Assembly: GCA_003531585.1 (NCBI GenBank) | Contig: DQFX01000079.1 | Span: 1 to 52,991, forward strand | Reading direction: 5' to 3' | Length of the DNA stretch: 52,991 nucleotides | Origin: Oscillospiraceae bacterium | GTDB lineage: Bacteria > Bacillota > Clostridia > Oscillospirales > Ruminococcaceae | In this document: positions 26,103-34,472 of the stretch, one piece after another | Layout: each line of letters opens with the position of its first letter | Numbering within the stretch: position 1 is the stretch's first letter | Position numbers and translations under genes: made by a program | Notes under the pieces: generated by a model | The model's database searches: none | The model's input: only the letters and a program-made list of their open reading frames with translations | Told to the model about the DNA's origin: nothing

Positions 26103-27788
26103 TCAATTTTTCGGAAGCGCCATAGTGAATGTAGTTCCGCTGCCCTCGGAGCTTTTGACAGTTATCGAACCGCCGTGGAGCGAAACTCCATGCTTTACGA
26201 TGGAAAGCCCCAGACCAGTTCCGCCTATCTTGCGGGAATGGCTCTTATCCGCACGGTAGAACCGCTCGAATATTCGGTCGATACTATCCGCAGGAACCCC
26301 TATTCCCGTATCTGATACGGTCACTACGATATCGTCGCCGCTGCTGCGGACGTCTACGTCCGCCCTGCCGCCCTGTTTATTGTACTTCACAGCGTTGTCT
26401 AGCAGGTTGTAGATCATCTCCTCAAGAACTGTTGCTATACCGGTAAACTCGGAGCGCTCTCCGGTCACAGAGATAGTCACGTGCTTCTCGTCTGCCTGCG
26501 GGCGGAGCCGCTCTGCGGCGGACTGAGCCAGCTCGTACAGATCAACTCTCTCCCGTTGGTCGGAGAACGTGTTCTCGTCAAGCTGCGACAGCTTGAGTAT
26601 ATCCTGTATCAGGGTTATCATGCGGCCGGCTTCGTCGCGGATATTCTTCGCAAAGCCCGGAATGTCCTCCGGCTTTACGATACCGCCGACCAGCATATCG
26701 GAAATCCCGTAAATAGTGGTGAGCGGAGTTTTCAGCTCGTGGGAAACATTTGAGGTGAACTCGCGGCGCAGTTCCTCGCGGGCTTCCTTTTCGGTGATAT
26801 CAAGGATTATCATGACTGCGCCGGTAACGCTGCTTCCCGTGAACGCCGGCGTTGCAATTACCTGGTATATCTTCTCGGACAGCGTGAGGTCGGTCTCGCT
26901 GCGCTTGCCTGCGAGGGCGTCCTCGACAGCGCTGCGGAATGCTTCGCTGCGGTTCAGGACCAGCACGCTGCGGCTGGAGCCGGTAAAGTCAGAGCCAAGG
27001 ATCTTCAGCGCAGCCGTGTTATAGGAAAGCACCTCGGTTCGGCTGTCGATGATTATAAAGCCCTCGCTCATATTCTCTGTGATAAGCGAGAACTCCTTCC
27101 GGCTTCGGGTAAGCTCCGCGATCTGCTGATCTATCTCGTGGTTCTGCTCGCTTATGCGGTGGAGCAGCGGCGCGATCTCGCTGTAGCTCTCGCCGATGTC
27201 GGGATTCTTGAGGTCGATGCTGTTTATCGGCTTCACGACCACCCTCGCAACTATAGCTGCAACTCCCAGCGACACCATCGCCGCTATGATAACAACCAGC
27301 AGGACTTCCCACCACATGCCTGCGATACGCGCAGCCACGGTATCCATCGTACCGGCCACGCGCACTATGCAGCCGTACCCGATGACACGGGCGCAGTACA
27401 CCGTCATCTCCGACATGGTGTAGCTCTCGCGTATTGCGGTGCCGGTTCCCGACTGCTTCGCAGCGACTACCTCCTCACGGCCGAGGTGGTTTTCCATTGT
27501 CGCTGGGTCGGCTTCGTTGTCGAAAAGTACCGTGCCGTCCTGACCGATATAGGTTATGCGGTTCTCAAATGTGCCATGGATATCATGGCTGAGCTTGCGG
27601 AGGCTCTCAACATCGTCGTCGGGCGAGGTGTTCTCCATCGTTGCCGCGAGAAGCATCGCCTGCTGCTCAAGCTGCCTCTTGAAAAGCTGCTGCTCCTTCG
27701 TGTAGGCTACGCCGAGCACCATTGCAACAGCAGAAATTATAGCGACCAGCGAAACGATGAACGCTCCGCCGAAAATTCGTTTCGTCAT
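26103..27788 (-). CDS. phoR: PhoR-type sensor histidine kinase
   Basis: A 561-aa membrane kinase expected to sense phosphate status through the Pst complex and PhoU and to phosphorylate the adjacent PhoB. TM1 is at about 6-28, an outer domain at 30-155, TM2 at about 160-185, a PAS domain at about 230-335, then HisKA with His350 (TSNVSHELKTPL) and HATPase_c with NLLDNAVKYN, DTGIGVP and GTGLGLSIV. Being last in the pst-pho unit makes the phosphate role likely. It starts nine bases after phoB. Confidence 0.93.
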   Translation of the reverse strand: MTKRIFGGAFIVSLVAIISAVAMVLGVAYTKEQQLFKRQLEQQAMLLAATMENTSPDDDVESLRKLSHDIHGTFENRITYIGQDGTVLFDNEADPATMENHLGREEVVAAKQSGTGTAIRESYTMSEMTVYCARVIGYGCIVRVAGTMDTVAARIAGMWWEVLLVVIIAAMVSLGVAAIVARVVVKPINSIDLKNPDIGESYSEIAPLLHRISEQNHEIDQQIAELTRSRKEFSLITENMSEGFIIIDSRTEVLSYNTAALKILGSDFTGSSRSVLVLNRSEAFRSAVEDALAGKRSETDLTLSEKIYQVIATPAFTGSSVTGAVMIILDITEKEAREELRREFTSNVSHELKTPLTTIYGISDMLVGGIVKPEDIPGFAKNIRDEAGRMITLIQDILKLSQLDENTFSDQRERVDLYELAQSAAERLRPQADEKHVTISVTGERSEFTGIATVLEEMIYNLLDNAVKYNKQGGRADVDVRSSGDDIVVTVSDTGIGVPADSIDRIFERFYRADKSHSRKIGGTGLGLSIVKHGVSLHGGSITVKSSEGSGTTFTMALPKN

Positions 27789-27797
27789 ACGCGCTCC

Positions 27798-28469
27798 TTA
27801 TGTTATGTCGACTGCCTTGTAGCCTATTCCGCGGACAGTCTCGATCATGCCGCCGCAGTCTCCTAGCTTCATTCGCAGCGTGCGGATATGTACGTCCACG
27901 GTGCGGCTCTCGCCGTCGAAATCGTAACCCCAGACCTTCGTGATTATCTTCTCGCGGGAAAGCACCGTGCCGATGTTCTCAAGCAGGTAGCACAGCAGTT
28001 CGAACTCCTTGAAGGTAAGCTGAACTTCATTACCATTGACCCGCACAATATGCTTCGAGGTGTTGACGTAAAGCCCGCCTACCTCGTATTCCTTTGTTTC
28101 CTGCGAGGTAGTGCGGCGCAGCAGCGCCTTTATGCGGGAGATAAGCTCCATGGTGCCGAATGGCTTTGCAACGTAGTCGTCGGCGCCGCTGTCAAGACCT
28201 ATCACCTTATCATACTCTGAGCCCTTCGCGGTCAGCATTATAACCGGAAGCCCCGCATACTCCGGGTTGGAGCGCAGCTTCGCCAGTACCTGCATGCCGT
28301 CCTCCTCGGGGAGCATTATATCCAGCAGCAGGACAGACGGCGTTTCCTCCTTCAGAGCCGCCCAGAACTCGCTCGGGCGCTCGAAGCCCTTTGCCTCTAG
28401 CCCGGAATTGTTCAGCGCGTACAGCACGAAGTTCCTGATATTCGCGTCGTCCTCCAGCATGTATATCAT
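27798..28469 (-). CDS. phoB: PhoB/PhoP-type response regulator
   Basis: A 223-aa OmpR/PhoB-family DNA-binding regulator. The receiver domain has the acidic pair EDD near the N-terminus, phospho-acceptor Asp50 (LLLDIMLPEEDG) and the Lys of AKPFG. The C-terminal winged helix ends RTVDVHIRTLRMKLGDCGGMIETVRGIGYK. It is followed by phoR and preceded by phoU, so it should control the pst genes. Candidate binding repeats lie upstream of pstS. Confidence 0.94.
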   Translation of the reverse strand: MIYMLEDDANIRNFVLYALNNSGLEAKGFERPSEFWAALKEETPSVLLLDIMLPEEDGMQVLAKLRSNPEYAGLPVIMLTAKGSEYDKVIGLDSGADDYVAKPFGTMELISRIKALLRRTTSQETKEYEVGGLYVNTSKHIVRVNGNEVQLTFKEFELLCYLLENIGTVLSREKIITKVWGYDFDGESRTVDVHIRTLRMKLGDCGGMIETVRGIGYKAVDIT

Positions 28470-28498
28470 AGATTGTCCTCTCTTTCAGCGAACCGGGC

Positions 28499-29137
28499 TC
28501 AGCGTTCTCCCGTGATGGAGTAGACCACCCATTCCGCGATATTTGTTGCATGGTCGGCGATACGCTCGAGGTACTTTGCCGCCATCAGCAGATCCATGAA
28601 GTACTCGGCGTCGCCGGAGTCGCTGCGCACCAGCTCGATAAGCTCGCGCTTTACCTCAAGGAAGCGCGCGTCTACCTTATCGTCTGCTTCTATGGCTGCC
28701 TTCGCGAGCTTCACGTCTTTTCTGACGAAGGAATCAACGCTCATGGTCACCATGCTGATGGCTTCGTTTGCCATGTCCGAGATATGCACCTTGCCCGCAA
28801 GCTCGGTGGAGTGCACGAATCCCGCTATTTCCGCGATATCCTGCGACTGGTCGCCGATACGCTCCATGTCGGAGATCATCTTAAGCGCTGAGGAAACGCA
28901 CCTCAGATCCTTCGCCACCGGCTGCTGATGAAGCAGCAGCTTCATGCACAGCGCCTCGATGTCGTGCTCCATGTGGTCGGTTTCTTCCTCGTTGTCGTTG
29001 ACCTTCGTTATCATCTCAGAGGTCTTTTCGTCAAACAGTGCCTTTACGGCGCAGGCTATGCTTTCTTCGCACAGCGCGCCCATCTTGATAAGTCCTACGT
29101 TGAGCTGCTCGAGCTGCTCGTCAAAACGGTTTCTCAT
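28499..29137 (-). CDS. phoU: Phosphate transport regulator PhoU
   Basis: A 212-aa all-helical cytoplasmic protein made of two three-helix PhoU repeats. Each carries the metal-binding acidic pattern: DNEEETDHMEHDIE in the first half and EADDKVDARFLEV with ERIADHATNIAEW in the second. PhoU links the state of the Pst transporter to the PhoR kinase and limits phosphate uptake. It lies between pstB and phoB, the usual order. Confidence 0.95.
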   Translation of the reverse strand: MRNRFDEQLEQLNVGLIKMGALCEESIACAVKALFDEKTSEMITKVNDNEEETDHMEHDIEALCMKLLLHQQPVAKDLRCVSSALKMISDMERIGDQSQDIAEIAGFVHSTELAGKVHISDMANEAISMVTMSVDSFVRKDVKLAKAAIEADDKVDARFLEVKRELIELVRSDSGDAEYFMDLLMAAKYLERIADHATNIAEWVVYSITGER

Positions 29138-29153
29138 ATTATGCCTCCCTGGA

Positions 29154-29900
29154 TCAGCCGAATCGTCCGGTTATGTAGTCCTCGGTGCGCTGATCCTGCG
29201 GAGTCGAGAACAGCTTGTCAGTGTCTGCGTATTCTACGACCTCGCCCAGCAGGAAGAACGCCGTCTTGTCGGAAATTCTCGCCGCCTGCTGCATATTGTG
29301 AGTTACCATAACTATAGTATACTCCTTTTTCAGCTCGATTGCAAGGTCTTCTATCTTAGAAGTTGAAATAGGATCCAGCGCGGAGGTCGGTTCGTCCATA
29401 AGCAGCACCTCAGGCTCTACCGCCAGCGCTCTGGCAATGCAGAGTCTCTGCTGCTGACCGCCGGAAAGACCCAGCGCGGATTTTTTCAGCCTGTCCTTGA
29501 GTTCGTCCCAGATTGCCGCGTCGCGCAGAGACTTCTCAACGATGTCGTCGAGCTTTACCTTGGAGTGAATCCCGTGGGTGCGGGGACCGAACGCGATGTT
29601 GTCGTAGACGCTCATCGGGAATGGATTCGGCTTCTGGAACACCATTCCCACGCGCTTGCGCAGGAGGTTTACGTCCATCTTGCCGTAGATGTCCTCGCCG
29701 TCGAGCAGGAATTCGCCGGTTATGCGGCAGCCCTCAACGAGGTCGTTCATGCGGTTGAGGGATTTCAGCAGCGTGGATTTTCCGCAGCCGGACGGCCCTA
29801 TGAACGCAGTTATCTTGTTTTCCGGTATCTCAAGGCTGATACCCTTGAGCGCCTTGAAGTCGCCGTAGTAAAGCTCGGCGTTCCTGATATCGAATTTCAT
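29154..29900 (-). CDS. pstB: Phosphate ABC transporter ATP-binding protein
   Basis: ATPase of the PstSCAB phosphate importer, 248 aa. Walker A is GPSGCGKST, the ABC signature LSGGQQQRLCIARA and Walker B VLLMDEPTSALDPIST; the Q-loop is VFQKPNPFPMSVYDNI, typical for PstB, with the H-loop in VTHNMQQA. It starts seven bases after pstA and works at the inner membrane with PstA and PstC. Confidence 0.97.
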   Translation of the reverse strand: MKFDIRNAELYYGDFKALKGISLEIPENKITAFIGPSGCGKSTLLKSLNRMNDLVEGCRITGEFLLDGEDIYGKMDVNLLRKRVGMVFQKPNPFPMSVYDNIAFGPRTHGIHSKVKLDDIVEKSLRDAAIWDELKDRLKKSALGLSGGQQQRLCIARALAVEPEVLLMDEPTSALDPISTSKIEDLAIELKKEYTIVMVTHNMQQAARISDKTAFFLLGEVVEYADTDKLFSTPQDQRTEDYITGRFG

Positions 29901-29906
29901 ATGGGT

Positions 29907-30842
29907 TTATCCTTTCTTTTTCGCTATCCGGCGCTCGATAAGGTCGGAAACGAGGTTTATTAAGAATGTGAGCGCAAGCAGGACTACTGCGGAAGCAAAC
30001 GCTTCGTTGACATGCAGGCCTTCGTTGGAGAGAATGTACATGTGAACGGTAAGGGTCGCAGCGGAGCTTCCCGAGCCGACAAGCGAGCCGGGAATGCTGT
30101 GTCCGGAACCGGAGGTAAAGATGAGCGCTGCGGATTCGCCGACGATACGTCCTATAGAGAGGATAACGCCGGACATGATACCGGGCACCGCCGTGGGAAG
30201 GATAACGCGGAACACTGTGCGCATCTTGCCCGCGCCGAGCCCGAAGCTTCCTTCGCGGTAGCTGTCCGGAACGGCGAGGAGCGCTTCCTCAGTGGTTCGG
30301 ATAATCAGCGGAAGGATCATCATTGCGAGGGTGATAACGCCTGCCATCATGGAGAATCCCCAGCCGAAGGAGATATTGAACATCAGGTATCCGAACAGAC
30401 CGAACACGATGGACGGAATGCCGGAAAGCGTTTCGGTAGTCACACGGATAACCTTGACGAGCTTGTTGCCGCGCTTGGCGTACTCAACGAGGTACACCGC
30501 CGCGAAAACGCCTATCGGAACGGCGATCACAAGAGTCAGCGCGGTCATGATTAGGGTGTTTATCATCGCCGGCATCATGCTGACGTTTTCCGTGGTATAG
30601 TTCCAGTCGAACTGCTCCGCGGTGAGGTGCGGAACGCCGTTTATAAGAATATACGCGATAATGAAGATGAGCATTCCGACCGAGAATAGTGCCGCCAGCA
30701 TTACAAGGATCATGAGGATCAGCGAAAGCGGGCTTCTGGCGTACTGCTTCAGGCGTGCGCCGAATGTCACGCGGTTGATGTAGTTCTCGGGCGCGGTGGT
30801 TTTCTTTTCGTTTGTCATAGCTGCTGTAGGAGCGTCAGTCAT
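29907..30842 (-). CDS. pstA: Phosphate ABC transporter permease PstA
   Basis: One of two membrane subunits of the phosphate importer, 311 aa with six predicted helices. A cytoplasmic N-terminal tail of about 35 residues is followed by helix 1 (LSLILMILVMLAALFSVGMLIF). The permease EAA-like loop is TEEALLAVPDSYREGSFGLGAGKMRTVFRVILP. Its ATG overlaps the pstC stop by one base (TGATG), indicating translational coupling. Confidence 0.96.
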   Translation of the reverse strand: MTDAPTAAMTNEKKTTAPENYINRVTFGARLKQYARSPLSLILMILVMLAALFSVGMLIFIIAYILINGVPHLTAEQFDWNYTTENVSMMPAMINTLIMTALTLVIAVPIGVFAAVYLVEYAKRGNKLVKVIRVTTETLSGIPSIVFGLFGYLMFNISFGWGFSMMAGVITLAMMILPLIIRTTEEALLAVPDSYREGSFGLGAGKMRTVFRVILPTAVPGIMSGVILSIGRIVGESAALIFTSGSGHSIPGSLVGSGSSAATLTVHMYILSNEGLHVNEAFASAVVLLALTFLINLVSDLIERRIAKKKG

Positions 30843-31690
30843 CAGTCTTTCCTCCTTTTAAGTGCAGAGAAGCAGAGGTTGATTATAAGTATGAACACGA
30901 ACAGCACTACTCCGGTGGCGATGAGCGCTTCGCGGTGAAGTCCGCCGGCGTAGCCCATTTCCATTACGATGTTGGAGGTCAAGGTGCGTATGCCGGAGGT
31001 GATGTTCTTCGGAATGACCGTCTGGTTGCCCGCTACGAGAATTACCGCCATCGTTTCGCCGATAGCGCGCCCCACGCCGAGGATTATCGCTGCAAGTATA
31101 CCGGACTTCGCCGCCGGCAGCGAGGCAAAGAACACGCTGCGCTCATGCGTTGCACCGAGCGCGAGCGCGCCCTCGTAGTAGCTCTTCGGAACTGCGTTCA
31201 GGGAGGATTCGGTGGTCTTGATCACCGTCGGTAGTATCATTATGCCGAGGAGTATGCCTGCGGTCAGCAGGGATTTACCCGAGCCGCCGAACAGCTCCTT
31301 CATGATGGGAACTATAACCACCAGACCAAAGAATCCGTATACGATGGACGGGATCCCGGCGAGGAGGTTTATCGCGGGCTTCACGAAGCGGTAGAGCTTC
31401 TTCGGGCAGTAGTGCGACATGAACACGGCGCAGAGTATTCCGATGGGAACTCCGATAACGACCGCGATTCCTGTAACGAGGATAGAGCCGATTATCATCG
31501 GGAATATCCCGTAGTATCCGCTGGAGGGCTTCCATTTTGTGCCGAACAGGAAGTCGGTAACGCCGATCTCACCGATCGCCGGAACGCCGGAAGCGAACAG
31601 GTACACGCATATCAGCACCACTGCCAGTATCGAAACACATGCGCATATCAGGAACAGCGCGTGCATTATGCCTTCTTTGACCTTCTGCAT
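30842..31690 (-). CDS. pstC: Phosphate ABC transporter permease PstC
   Basis: Partner permease of PstA, 282 aa with six predicted membrane helices. The conserved cytoplasmic loop is TESSLNAVPKSYYEGALALGATHERSVFFASLP. It starts behind AGAGGT at 31690. It is separated from pstS by about 225 bp holding a hairpin and a direct repeat, which may let pstS be expressed above the rest of the unit. Confidence 0.96.
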   Translation of the reverse strand: MQKVKEGIMHALFLICACVSILAVVLICVYLFASGVPAIGEIGVTDFLFGTKWKPSSGYYGIFPMIIGSILVTGIAVVIGVPIGILCAVFMSHYCPKKLYRFVKPAINLLAGIPSIVYGFFGLVVIVPIMKELFGGSGKSLLTAGILLGIMILPTVIKTTESSLNAVPKSYYEGALALGATHERSVFFASLPAAKSGILAAIILGVGRAIGETMAVILVAGNQTVIPKNITSGIRTLTSNIVMEMGYAGGLHREALIATGVVLFVFILIINLCFSALKRRKD

Positions 31691-31749
31691 AATAATACCT
31701 CTTTGTAAAATTTCCAGAATGTTACTTTACATTCTAATACTCATAAAAG

Positions 31750-31782
31750 TGCGCTGCACGTTAGCTGGAATGCCGCAGCGCA
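31750..31782 (-). terminator. Hairpin between pstS and pstC
   Basis: On the minus strand an 8-bp stem TGCGCTGC/GCAGCGCA with a 17-nt loop is followed by CTTTTATG. The T-run is short, so it is best read as a partial terminator or mRNA-stabilising stem that separates high pstS from lower pstCAB expression. Confidence 0.5.
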
Positions 31783-31795
31783 GCGCGTAAGGGAA

Positions 31796-31899
31796 GGGAG
31801 AAACCTATAAACTAAGTGCGGCAGGACGCCGCATAGTTGTCGCCCGAATCACAGCATTAACGCCGGGATTTCAAGTGACAGTGGGGAGAAACCTATAAA
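31796..31899. repeat. 16-bp direct repeat pair in the pstS-pstC spacer
   Basis: GGGAGAAACCTATAAA occurs at 31796-31811 and again at 31884-31899, 88 bp apart. A small hairpin GCGGC/GCCGC lies between them. Confidence 0.75.
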
Positions 31900-31915
31900 G
31901 ATGAGATTATTTGAA

Positions 31916-32905
31916 TCAGCCGAGCTCGCTCCAGTTGTTGATCTCGCCGGTGTAGATCTTCATTACCTCGTCGGAGGTGATGTTTTCAATTGGGTTCTCA
32001 AGGTTTACGATAACCGCGATACCGTCATCGGCGATTTTCATTTCGGTCAGACCTGCGTCAAGCTCTTCCTGCTTGAGTTCACGGGAGGACATACCGATAT
32101 CGCATGTGCCCTCGGTCGCGGATGTGATACCTGCGCCGGAACCGGTCTGCTGAATGTCGATGGAAACATCAGGGTTAAGAGCCTTGTATGCCTCGCAGAG
32201 CTTCTCCATGATCGGACCTACGGAAGTGGAGCCGTTCAGGGAGATCGCGCCGGTAACTCCGGAGGGAGCATATGCGCCGGTGGAGTCGATGGCGATGTAG
32301 CCGTTGTCAGCGATGATCTTCTGACCGTCGTCGGACTCGATGAAGGCGATGAGATCCTTAGCTGCGGCGTTACCGTCGAGCTTTGCCTGCTGATAGCATA
32401 CGTTGAACGGTCTTGCTACAACGTAATCACCGGACTTGATGTCGGCTACGGAGCACTCAACGCCGTTTACGTCGAGAGCCTTTACGGTGTCGTTGAGGGA
32501 GCCGAGGGAGATGTATCCGATCGCGTCAACATTGCCTGCTACGCTCATCATAACGCCGTTGGTGGAGTTGGAGATCTCAGCGTCGCCGCGGGTCATATCT
32601 TCCTTCTCGCCTGCTTCGTTCTTCTGTTCAATGCCCATCAGCTCAACGAACGCGCCTCTTGTACCGGAGCCGTCCTCGCGAGATACTACTGTGATGTCGG
32701 TGTCAAGCTTGGAAGCGGTGCTGTCAGAAGCGGTGGAATCTGCTACGGAACTGTCAGCAGCAGCGGAGGTATCAGCGGCAGAAGAGCCTGCCTCAGCAGC
32801 GGAGCTGCTGTTGGAGGAAGCGCTGGTAGTATTTCCGGAGCAGCCTGCAAATGCTGCTGCCATAAGCAGAGCGGCTGCGCTTAATGTGATCTTTCTTGTA
32901 GTCAT
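31916..32905 (-). CDS. pstS: Phosphate-binding lipoprotein PstS, circularly permuted
   Basis: Phosphate-binding subunit of the Pst importer, 329 aa. It has a lipobox ending at Cys22 and a Ser/Ala/Thr/Asp-rich linker to about residue 66. The order of the binding halves is swapped: ITVVSREDGSGTR (71-83), AIGYISLGSLNDTVKAL and the helix ending GQKIIADNGYI come first, while NGSTSVGP (224-231), GSGAGI (255-260), GMSSRELK and the end EINNWSELG come last. In ordinary PstS the second set is N-terminal. All binding loops are kept, so the protein should still bind phosphate. I recall similar order in other Clostridia. The ATG follows AAAGGAG. Confidence 0.93.
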   Translation of the reverse strand: MTTRKITLSAAALLMAAAFAGCSGNTTSASSNSSSAAEAGSSAADTSAAADSSVADSTASDSTASKLDTDITVVSREDGSGTRGAFVELMGIEQKNEAGEKEDMTRGDAEISNSTNGVMMSVAGNVDAIGYISLGSLNDTVKALDVNGVECSVADIKSGDYVVARPFNVCYQQAKLDGNAAAKDLIAFIESDDGQKIIADNGYIAIDSTGAYAPSGVTGAISLNGSTSVGPIMEKLCEAYKALNPDVSIDIQQTGSGAGITSATEGTCDIGMSSRELKQEELDAGLTEMKIADDGIAVIVNLENPIENITSDEVMKIYTGEINNWSELG

Positions 32906-32976
32906 AGTGTTGTTCTCCTTTAATATACTGCGTAATCATTTACGCTTATGCTGTGATCTTTCCTTGTCACAAGCAT

Positions 32977-33020
32977 ATTATATCAGGAGAATGTTAAATC
33001 CAAAAGACAGGGTATGTTAA
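32977..33020 (-). promoter_or_regulatory. pstS promoter with candidate PhoB boxes
   Basis: On the minus strand TATAAT (32982-32977) has only TTTTGG at the -35 position, as expected for an activator-dependent promoter. TTTAACA-type repeats lie at 32997-32992 and 33020-33015, 23 bp apart, with another related TTAACA in the opposite sense at 33034-33039. They resemble the TTAACA repeats bound by PhoP in Bacillus. Confidence 0.6.
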
Positions 33021-33099
33021 ATCTCTGTAAAATTTAACATTTTTTCATTTCTGGTTAAAGCCAGGGTACGTGTACTTTTTGAATCGCAGATAAACTATA

Positions 33100-33116
33100 G
33101 GTAACTTCTAAAAACC
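33100..33116 (-). repeat. Dispersed repeat, copy 4
   Basis: GGTAACTTCTAAAAACC, one mismatch from the 17-mer family. It lies between the SpoIID-like gene and the pstS promoter. Confidence 0.65.
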
Positions 33117-33169
33117 TCTTTGAAAAAGAAGATAAAAGTGATATAGAAACAGAAAACAGATTACCTATA

Positions 33170-34072
33170 TTAATCTATTAGTTCCGTGCCGGGGTAGAAC
33201 TGCTGCAGTATTTCCTGAGCTGACAAACCGGAACGCGCCATGAGATCCGCTGTGTAGACGCTCATGCCAACACCGCCGCCGCTTCCGCGGGTGCGGAATA
33301 TGAACGAGTCGTGCTCCTGCGTAATTGCAACAGCCGCGCTGCGCAGACCGAGCGCTTCCCGGAGCTGTTCTCCGGTGAGTTCCACGCCGCCGAACCTGAT
33401 ACAGCGCAGCGTTCCGTTTTTTGTGTACTGCGGCTCGGAGAACCACTCCGCCTTGTCTGCGGGGAGCACTACGCTTCCGGTGACCGGAGCCAGCATTTTC
33501 CGCACGGCGGTGCAGGTGTATTCTGAGCTGGCGGAGTATTCCGGTGAATCCGGGTCGCGGCTGAGCTTCAGCGCCGGAAGGTAGGTGAAACCTCCGTCGT
33601 CGGTCACGCCGGAGGATACCCGGCAGCAAGGTGTGTACGCCGGTCCATCGTTATAATAGAGGCACGCCTTAGCCGCGCGCTCCGCAACTCTGGAAACACG
33701 CTCCAGCCACTCGGGATACTGGTCGGCGTAGCGTTCCTCCAGCTCATCAGGCGAAAGCCAGTCCGGGTAGATGTCGCCGCGGTCGGCGAGGTCTGCGCCG
33801 AAATCAGCTTCGCAGTTCTGCATGCAGTACTGCGCCTGGCTTGAAAGCGCGATTCCCGCCGCAAGCAGGGTCTCCTCCTGAAATGACGGGTCAGCAGCGG
33901 CGAATATGCAGCCGGCGAGGTACTCGGAAAATCCTAGTGTGAGTATGCGGTTTTCGTCTTCGATGAGCAGAGTTACGTTCTCCGGCGCAGGCGATGGAGC
34001 CTCACGACGGCAGCCGGTGAGCATTATTGAAAATCCCAGCAGGGAAGCAAGTACTGTTTTCGGGAACTTCAT
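33170..34072 (-). CDS. SpoIID-like lipoprotein, probably catalytically inactive
   Basis: A 300-aa lipoprotein (lipobox ending LTGC, Cys21) with a SpoIID/LytB-type fold. SpoIID proteins are lytic transglycosylases acting on peptidoglycan during spore engulfment. The aligned catalytic segment, normally ending AxEMPxxF, here reads FAAADPSF (57-64), with Ala60 in place of the catalytic Glu. The C-terminal GHGVGMSQ motif reads GSGGGVGMSV (263-272) and lacks the His. The middle shows CCRVSSGVTDDGG in place of the usual STSGG. This suggests a pseudoenzyme that binds glycan. The ATG follows GGAGGG. Confidence 0.75.
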   Translation of the reverse strand: MKFPKTVLASLLGFSIMLTGCRREAPSPAPENVTLLIEDENRILTLGFSEYLAGCIFAAADPSFQEETLLAAGIALSSQAQYCMQNCEADFGADLADRGDIYPDWLSPDELEERYADQYPEWLERVSRVAERAAKACLYYNDGPAYTPCCRVSSGVTDDGGFTYLPALKLSRDPDSPEYSASSEYTCTAVRKMLAPVTGSVVLPADKAEWFSEPQYTKNGTLRCIRFGGVELTGEQLREALGLRSAAVAITQEHDSFIFRTRGSGGGVGMSVYTADLMARSGLSAQEILQQFYPGTELID

Positions 34073-34093
34073 TGCAGCGGCCCTCCATTAAAA

Positions 34094-34281
34094 GGTCACC
34101 TCTAAAAACCTCCTTCACGGCAGATTTCTATGACTTATATCATCTGCTTCGTTGTCAAACCTTGAAATACATACAGTAAACGCATTATCCGCCTACGGCG
34201 GAAAACGCTGCGGTTTGACGCCTAGCATCTGATATAAGTCATGTACGAAATCTGCTCGTGTCCCGGTTTTTAGAGGTTACC
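34094..34281. repeat. 188-bp palindromic element bounded by the 17-mer repeat (MITE-like)
   Basis: It begins GGTCACCTCTAAAAACC (copy 5, 34094-34110) and ends with the inverted GGTTTTTAGAGGTTACC (copy 6, 34265-34281). Inside the ends the arms continue to pair: GCAGATTTC, ATGACTTATATCA and GTCAAACC each occur in both arms in opposite sense. The centre has a TCCGCC/GGCGGA hairpin. There is no ORF of note. It sits between the SpoIID-like gene and the citrate synthase promoter, so it could act as a terminator or structured RNA if transcribed. Confidence 0.8.
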
Positions 34282-34349
34282 ATAAATAAACCACAAACGA
34301 GAATTTTGCAACCTGAAAATAAAAAATATTCAGAAAATGCGAATAACGC

Positions 34350-34378
34350 TTGACAATCACGGCGAAATATGCTACAAT
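34350..34378 (+). promoter_or_regulatory. Sigma-A promoter of citrate synthase
   Basis: TTGACA at 34350-34355, a 17-bp spacer and TACAAT at 34373-34378. Confidence 0.85.
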
Positions 34379-34472
34379 ATACTTATATATTTCTTAATTT
34401 AAAAATTCCGCCTGACGGAACGGCGATTAAGACCAGTATAAAAATATGGCACGGAGGCGGATCTTCTAACCA

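Noticed and set aside
31901..32884. 327-aa plus-strand reading frame opposite pstS
   Set aside because: Low-complexity Gly/Val/Ala antisense shadow; the opposite strand encodes recognisable PstS.
34094..34281. CRISPR-like array
   Set aside because: The repeats are an inverted pair with paired arms, not regularly spaced direct repeats with spacers.
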